Below are positions 60,173 to 64,000 of a stretch of DNA of 64,000 bases, piece after piece (the first letter of the stretch is position 1; each line of letters begins with the position of its first letter). Source of the DNA: Mycteria americana (lineage: Eukaryota > Chordata > Aves > Ciconiiformes > Ciconiidae); NCBI RefSeq assembly GCF_035582795.1, contig NC_134366.1, forward strand, positions 3,888,828 through 3,952,827, in the 5' to 3' direction. A model generated the notes under the pieces. That model searched no databases. It was not told the DNA's origin and saw nothing but the letters and a program-made list of their open reading frames with translations. Both the position numbers and the translations under genes were made by a program.

Positions 60173-62129
60173 GTTTGTAACTTTGTTCTCTAATAGTAAG
60201 AATACTTTGTCTGCTACTTTTATGATCAGGCTTTGGCCAGGAGACATTATTTAACACCATAAAAGTGTACCTGTGTGTGTGCCTTTGCATGCATGTGTAG
60301 GAGGAGGGGGAGATCTTGTAACTGCATTAAACTATTAGATTATTGGTTTTGCAGTTCCTGAGAGCCCCTGTAATAGATGAACAAAGTGCTGTGGCGATTA
60401 ATAAACAAGCACAGAAGAAAAAGAAATCCATGTCTCAAACACTTTCTAACTTAATTGAAAAAATCTGACAAGTGGAGACAGATGCATACAGGAAAAAAGG
60501 AAGACAGAATAGATTATTATGGGCAGCTTTACTTCTGGCATGACTTAGATTCACATATTACTTATAATCGTGCCTAGTGTTTCTTTTTTAACCTGATAGA
60601 AACGGTTTTCTTGCCAAGTAGCAGCTGCTCTATTGAACCTCACAGCTTTGAAAAACACAAGTCCTTTGCAGTGAGAAACTCTCTTCTGGGAAAGGATAAG
60701 ATATTGCAGTGGGTTAGCACGCTTCTATCCAGAGTTCGGTAATAGTGTTAAGCTCATGCTTAAAAGATTGAGAAATCCACAAGGAAAGCATATTATACAG
60801 CCATCTTGTATTTTGGTTGGATTCCCTGCAGGGCACATTCTGGGCATGATGTAATTTTATGCTGATATCCAAATTACTCTTTTTTTTTTTTTTTTTTTTT
60901 TTTGAGTAGGAATTTGGGAATTTCTAGCCTCTCTTAATTGCATAAGGCTCTTTTTAAAGAAAACAAAATGCAATTTTTTGTTTCTTCATTTTTACTATTA
61001 TACTGTATTTTGTTACTGAATCTACCTGATGTTCCTGTGTGGTTTGGGTTTTGGTGGGTTTTTTGTTTTTGTTTTTTTTTTTCTTTTTTTTTTTTTTTTC
61101 TTTCCTGTGTTTGGATCTAAGATGCACTTGATGCATCAGATCTTAGCCTTTTGCCTGGTGGTTACAGATAATTACAGCAGGCTGACTTAAGGTAAAATAC
61201 AGGATTTTTCACTAAGTAATGGTTCTGGCACTGTGTATTCTAGCACAACAGAAAGTCCTCCTGCGTGGTCTCAAAACTCATGCTTAAGCTATTACATGTG
61301 TATCATATCCAGTAGTAGCTGTGGTCAACCTAGGCAAGTCTTCTAGTGTAACCATGTCTTAAGGATATGGATTTTACTTTCAGGATATCTCAGCAAAATA
61401 AATGTTTCTGCATTTTATTTCCCTAAGCATTTGAAATAGCTTGAATTTGCCAATATCTTTGTACAATCAAATAGGAAGTAGGAGTATCCACAGTGAGGGG
61501 CTTCAGCTCTGGAGGTGTGAGCAATTCATACTTGGACAAATTCTCTACTTAGTCTCAGTGCAACTCCTGCCAAACCAGCAGCCATGCTTGTGGAAAGGGT
61601 TTTGCTTGCAAATGATACTAAATTTAAAGTGTGAGAGACAAAGCAGGGTGATCTGTACTTAGATCTGTGGCTTGGACATTGGTGGAATCACTGTGGAATT
61701 GCCTCTGCCAGTCAGAGTTGCTTCATGACTCAACTATAGGTTTAATTCATTTATCTCTGTGCTGGAAAAAAACCCTAATCCTTGACATTGTTAAAAAACA
61801 ATGTGGAATTGCTTCTCAGGGTAGTTCATGGGTAGTTTAAGATATGGGTTACATCTACCCTGGAATATGAAGGCTTGTTTTCAGTCCACCAGCAGATGGG
61901 ATGTTGAGATTTAAAGTATCCAGAAGGGAGTGAGTACAATATAAAGTACCTAGGAAAGGTATTTTTGTTCCCTAACCATTGGTGGAATCTTATACCTGAA
62001 ACTCATAAGAAGAGAAATGAAGGAAGAAATAAAGAACAATCAAAAAAGAATGCCATGGTTTGATTAATAATTACCTAAAGCACTTAACTTTTGCAGAGCT
62101 AATTGAAGCATGTTTTGATATTGTTTCAG
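60173..62129 (+). other. SEC22C: SEC22C intron between second and third coding exons
   Basis: 1.96 kb with a 24-T run (60,880-60,903) and T-rich sequence at 61,060-61,104. The acceptor is ttgtttcag. No other element recognised. Confidence 0.85.
60880..60903 (+). repeat. T homopolymer (24 T)
   Basis: Twenty-four consecutive thymines in a SEC22C intron. A second T-rich tract follows at 61,060-61,104. They could be reversed poly-A tails, but no adjoining retroposon body was recognised. Confidence 0.9.
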
Positions 62130-62312
62130 ATAACGTTATTCAGAAAGTGAAATGCCATTTTAACTGTGCGAGTGGCTCTCAAACGAGGGCCAACTGGGAG
62201 AAGATTGAGGAGGAGCTGAAGTTCCGGCCCCCGGTTCAGCTGAGACTAGAGGATACAGAGCTGATGAATGGGATGACTAATGGTGGGCACGCAGGCGTTC
62301 ATGTGGAGGTTG
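62130..62312 (+). CDS. SEC22C: SEC22C third coding exon
   Basis: A 183-nt exon encoding (D)NVIQKVKCHFNCASGSQTRA, then NWEKIEEELKFRPPVQLRLE, then DTELMNGMTNGGHAGVHVEV and one base of the next codon. It corresponds to the end of the longin domain and the linker before the membrane region of SEC22C (human DSIIQKVKWHFN...LEDTDVANGVMNGH, remembered). The donor GTAAGT begins at 62,313. Together the three exons give 176 codons of the roughly 300 usual for the family. The multi-pass transmembrane C-terminus is not in the window. Unlike SEC22A/B comparisons, no SNARE motif is expected in this isoform group. Confidence 0.93.
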
Positions 62313-64000
62313 GTAAGTTACTACTACGCGCAGGTGACAGTAGACTTCCTGAACCTAACTTTGCAAATGACAGAAAAACATGTAACAGCAGTGGTTCCTT
62401 TTGCACTGAGAAATATATATATTATGTGTATGAAAACCATGAAAAAAGACTGCCTTTCTATCACGGTAAACAACATATGGTCTTTAGATTATAGCAGGTA
62501 AGCGTCAGAGCCTTTAAGCACTTGTGGTAGCGTCTTTTTTCCAGCCTTACATCAGCTTCTCTAAATGGACAATTGATTGTACCTGGACGTGGCATTTTCC
62601 ATGTCAAATTCTCCTGCTTTTAAAGTAGTCATTTGTTAAATTTGCTATGACAAAAGAAGTTCCACTAATTCATTGCTTGTTGCAAACTCTATTAGAAAGA
62701 TATGTAATTACAGTCTCAATGAGTTGCTTCAGCCTTGAGGAAAGAAAAGATGAGAAGAATATGAGCTGAGGGTAAAACTGTCATTCCCAGGCTGTCTGTC
62801 TTGGGTTTTTCTCCCCTCTTTGCTTTCTCCTTTTACCTTATTCTTTAAAATTTAATTCATTTGACTAAAATTCTGAAAGGGCATATATATATATCTGTAT
62901 AAACAACACATAGAGGCTTGAGAAGGGACCTTTTTGTAACGAATACTGACATTTTACCTGCTTTTAGAAGTACTAACCTCTACTTACTTATTGTAAAATT
63001 GGTATCATCTCATTTGTTTCAGTTGCATAGTCAAAGTCCTGCCTACTTCCTCTATGAAATGAAATGCTTTTAATCCTATTAGCATGGCAGTTTGAATGCA
63101 GCTGGAGTGCCATGAGCTTGTCTTTCCCCTTTTTTTGTTGTGGTTCTTGGCTTATGAAACACTAATAAAATTAAGTTCCAGTTGCTCAGTCTTATTGTTT
63201 CTGATGGATGAGCTGGAATCTAATTTGACGCAGGTATTTTAAGTTAAAATATAGAGGGGCAGTGGCCAGGAGGGAGAAAAAAATAGAATTGAAAACATTT
63301 TATTTGCCAGGCAGATTTGTGAGTGCTCCTCAGAACTGTGCATGAAGGTTAAATATTTTCATGATGTGACAGGGCTTAGAAATTCTTTGCATTAGTGTGA
63401 GCAGTTTCAGTGCCAGTAAACATTTGCAAGCTAGTCTGTGTCCACAGATGAGAAATACATTTTCAGTTCCCCCATATTCTTAATTGCTTTCTTTTACTTT
63501 CCATCTGGCTTTGTATTTCTGACTGTTCTCTCTGGTCTAACCCAAATACTCTTCCAGACTGTTCTGCCTTTATTTTAAGGATCATGTTTATGATCATCTG
63601 CTTCCCTCAGCTGCAGTCAGCTTTCCTGGCTTATGTCTCTCTCCTCTCATCATTACCCACCAGCTGAATCCCACTTTGCTGCTCTAAGTTTAGCTTGTGG
63701 ATAGTGTTTGTTCCCGTATTAATGTTACTTATATTATAGCTCTACTATACAGGAGACTTCTTGAGCATATGTTGAAGTGTTATGGTTGCAGGAGAGCAGA
63801 ATTTAATTATGTCTATGTTCTATAGTGAAGATAGATCAATCAATGAATTGATCAAAACATCAGTCTCCTTATGTGGTTGTAGCTGGTTCCTGTCTTCTTT
63901 TGAGCTGTGTGATCACATCCTCTGGCTCTTCATTTTAGTGTGAAAGGAGTCTGAAACGTCAGGGCAGTTTTGCCCATGTTAGTATATGTAGGAACAAGAG
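62313..64000 (+). other. SEC22C: SEC22C intron after third coding exon (partial)
   Basis: Intronic sequence to the window end, with no transmembrane exon found. The SEC22C frame stays open for 60 more codons past the donor, stopping at 62,492-62,494, so intron retention would add a short hydrophilic tail. A small (AT)n tract lies at 62,883-62,894. Confidence 0.7.

Noticed and set aside
1-64000. CRISPR arrays, tRNA genes, rRNA genes, bacterial mobile elements
   Set aside because: No regularly spaced repeats with unique spacers, no tRNA A/B box pairs with cloverleaf that I could recognise, and the sequence is plainly vertebrate nuclear.

Overview
The window looks like nuclear DNA from a bird. 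It is AT-rich, intron-dominated sequence with two CpG islands, genes split into short exons with GT..AG junctions, and several copies of the LINE CR1, the dominant avian retroposon. I see no bacterial-type operons, no CRISPR array, and no tRNA or rRNA gene.

Left third (about 1-27,750, minus strand): the 5' half of NKTR, the natural-killer-tumour-recognition cyclophilin. A CpG-island promoter near 27.2-28.0 kb drives a non-coding exon (donor at 27,640). An ATG exon (27,150-27,230) and four further exons (16,491-16,565; 11,905-12,012; 10,829-10,873; 8,970-9,057) follow. Together they encode about the first 125 residues, which is most of a cyclophilin-type prolyl isomerase domain. All exon phases agree. 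The rest of the domain and the RS-rich tail must lie beyond position 1. A 2.2 kb CR1 copy sits in the largest intron (21.6-23.8 kb).

Middle (about 28-50.3 kb): a 23 kb intergenic stretch in which I recognise no gene. It holds a CR1 3' fragment (36.4 kb), a decayed element of about 1.75 kb with terminal direct repeats (42.38-44.12 kb; LTR-retrotransposon-like), an older CR1/L3-like tail (45.5 kb), diverged copies of an old dispersed repeat, and short tandem repeats. SS18L2, which lies near NKTR and SEC22C in mammals, was not found.

Right part (51.0-64 kb, plus strand): SEC22C, encoding a longin-domain ER-Golgi trafficking protein. Its CpG island (51.06-51.72 kb) directly abuts the 3' end of another CR1. 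The likely first intron begins with a G-rich degenerate tandem repeat. Coding exons at 57,602-57,811, 60,009-60,172 and 62,130-62,312 are in phase and give the first 176 residues. The transmembrane C-terminal half lies past the window end.

NKTR and SEC22C are thus divergently transcribed from CpG-island promoters about 24 kb apart. No novel biochemical system is evident. The points most worth a second look are the LTR-like element, the G-rich repeat just inside SEC22C, the CR1/CpG-island junction, a uORF on SEC22C, and the missing SS18L2.
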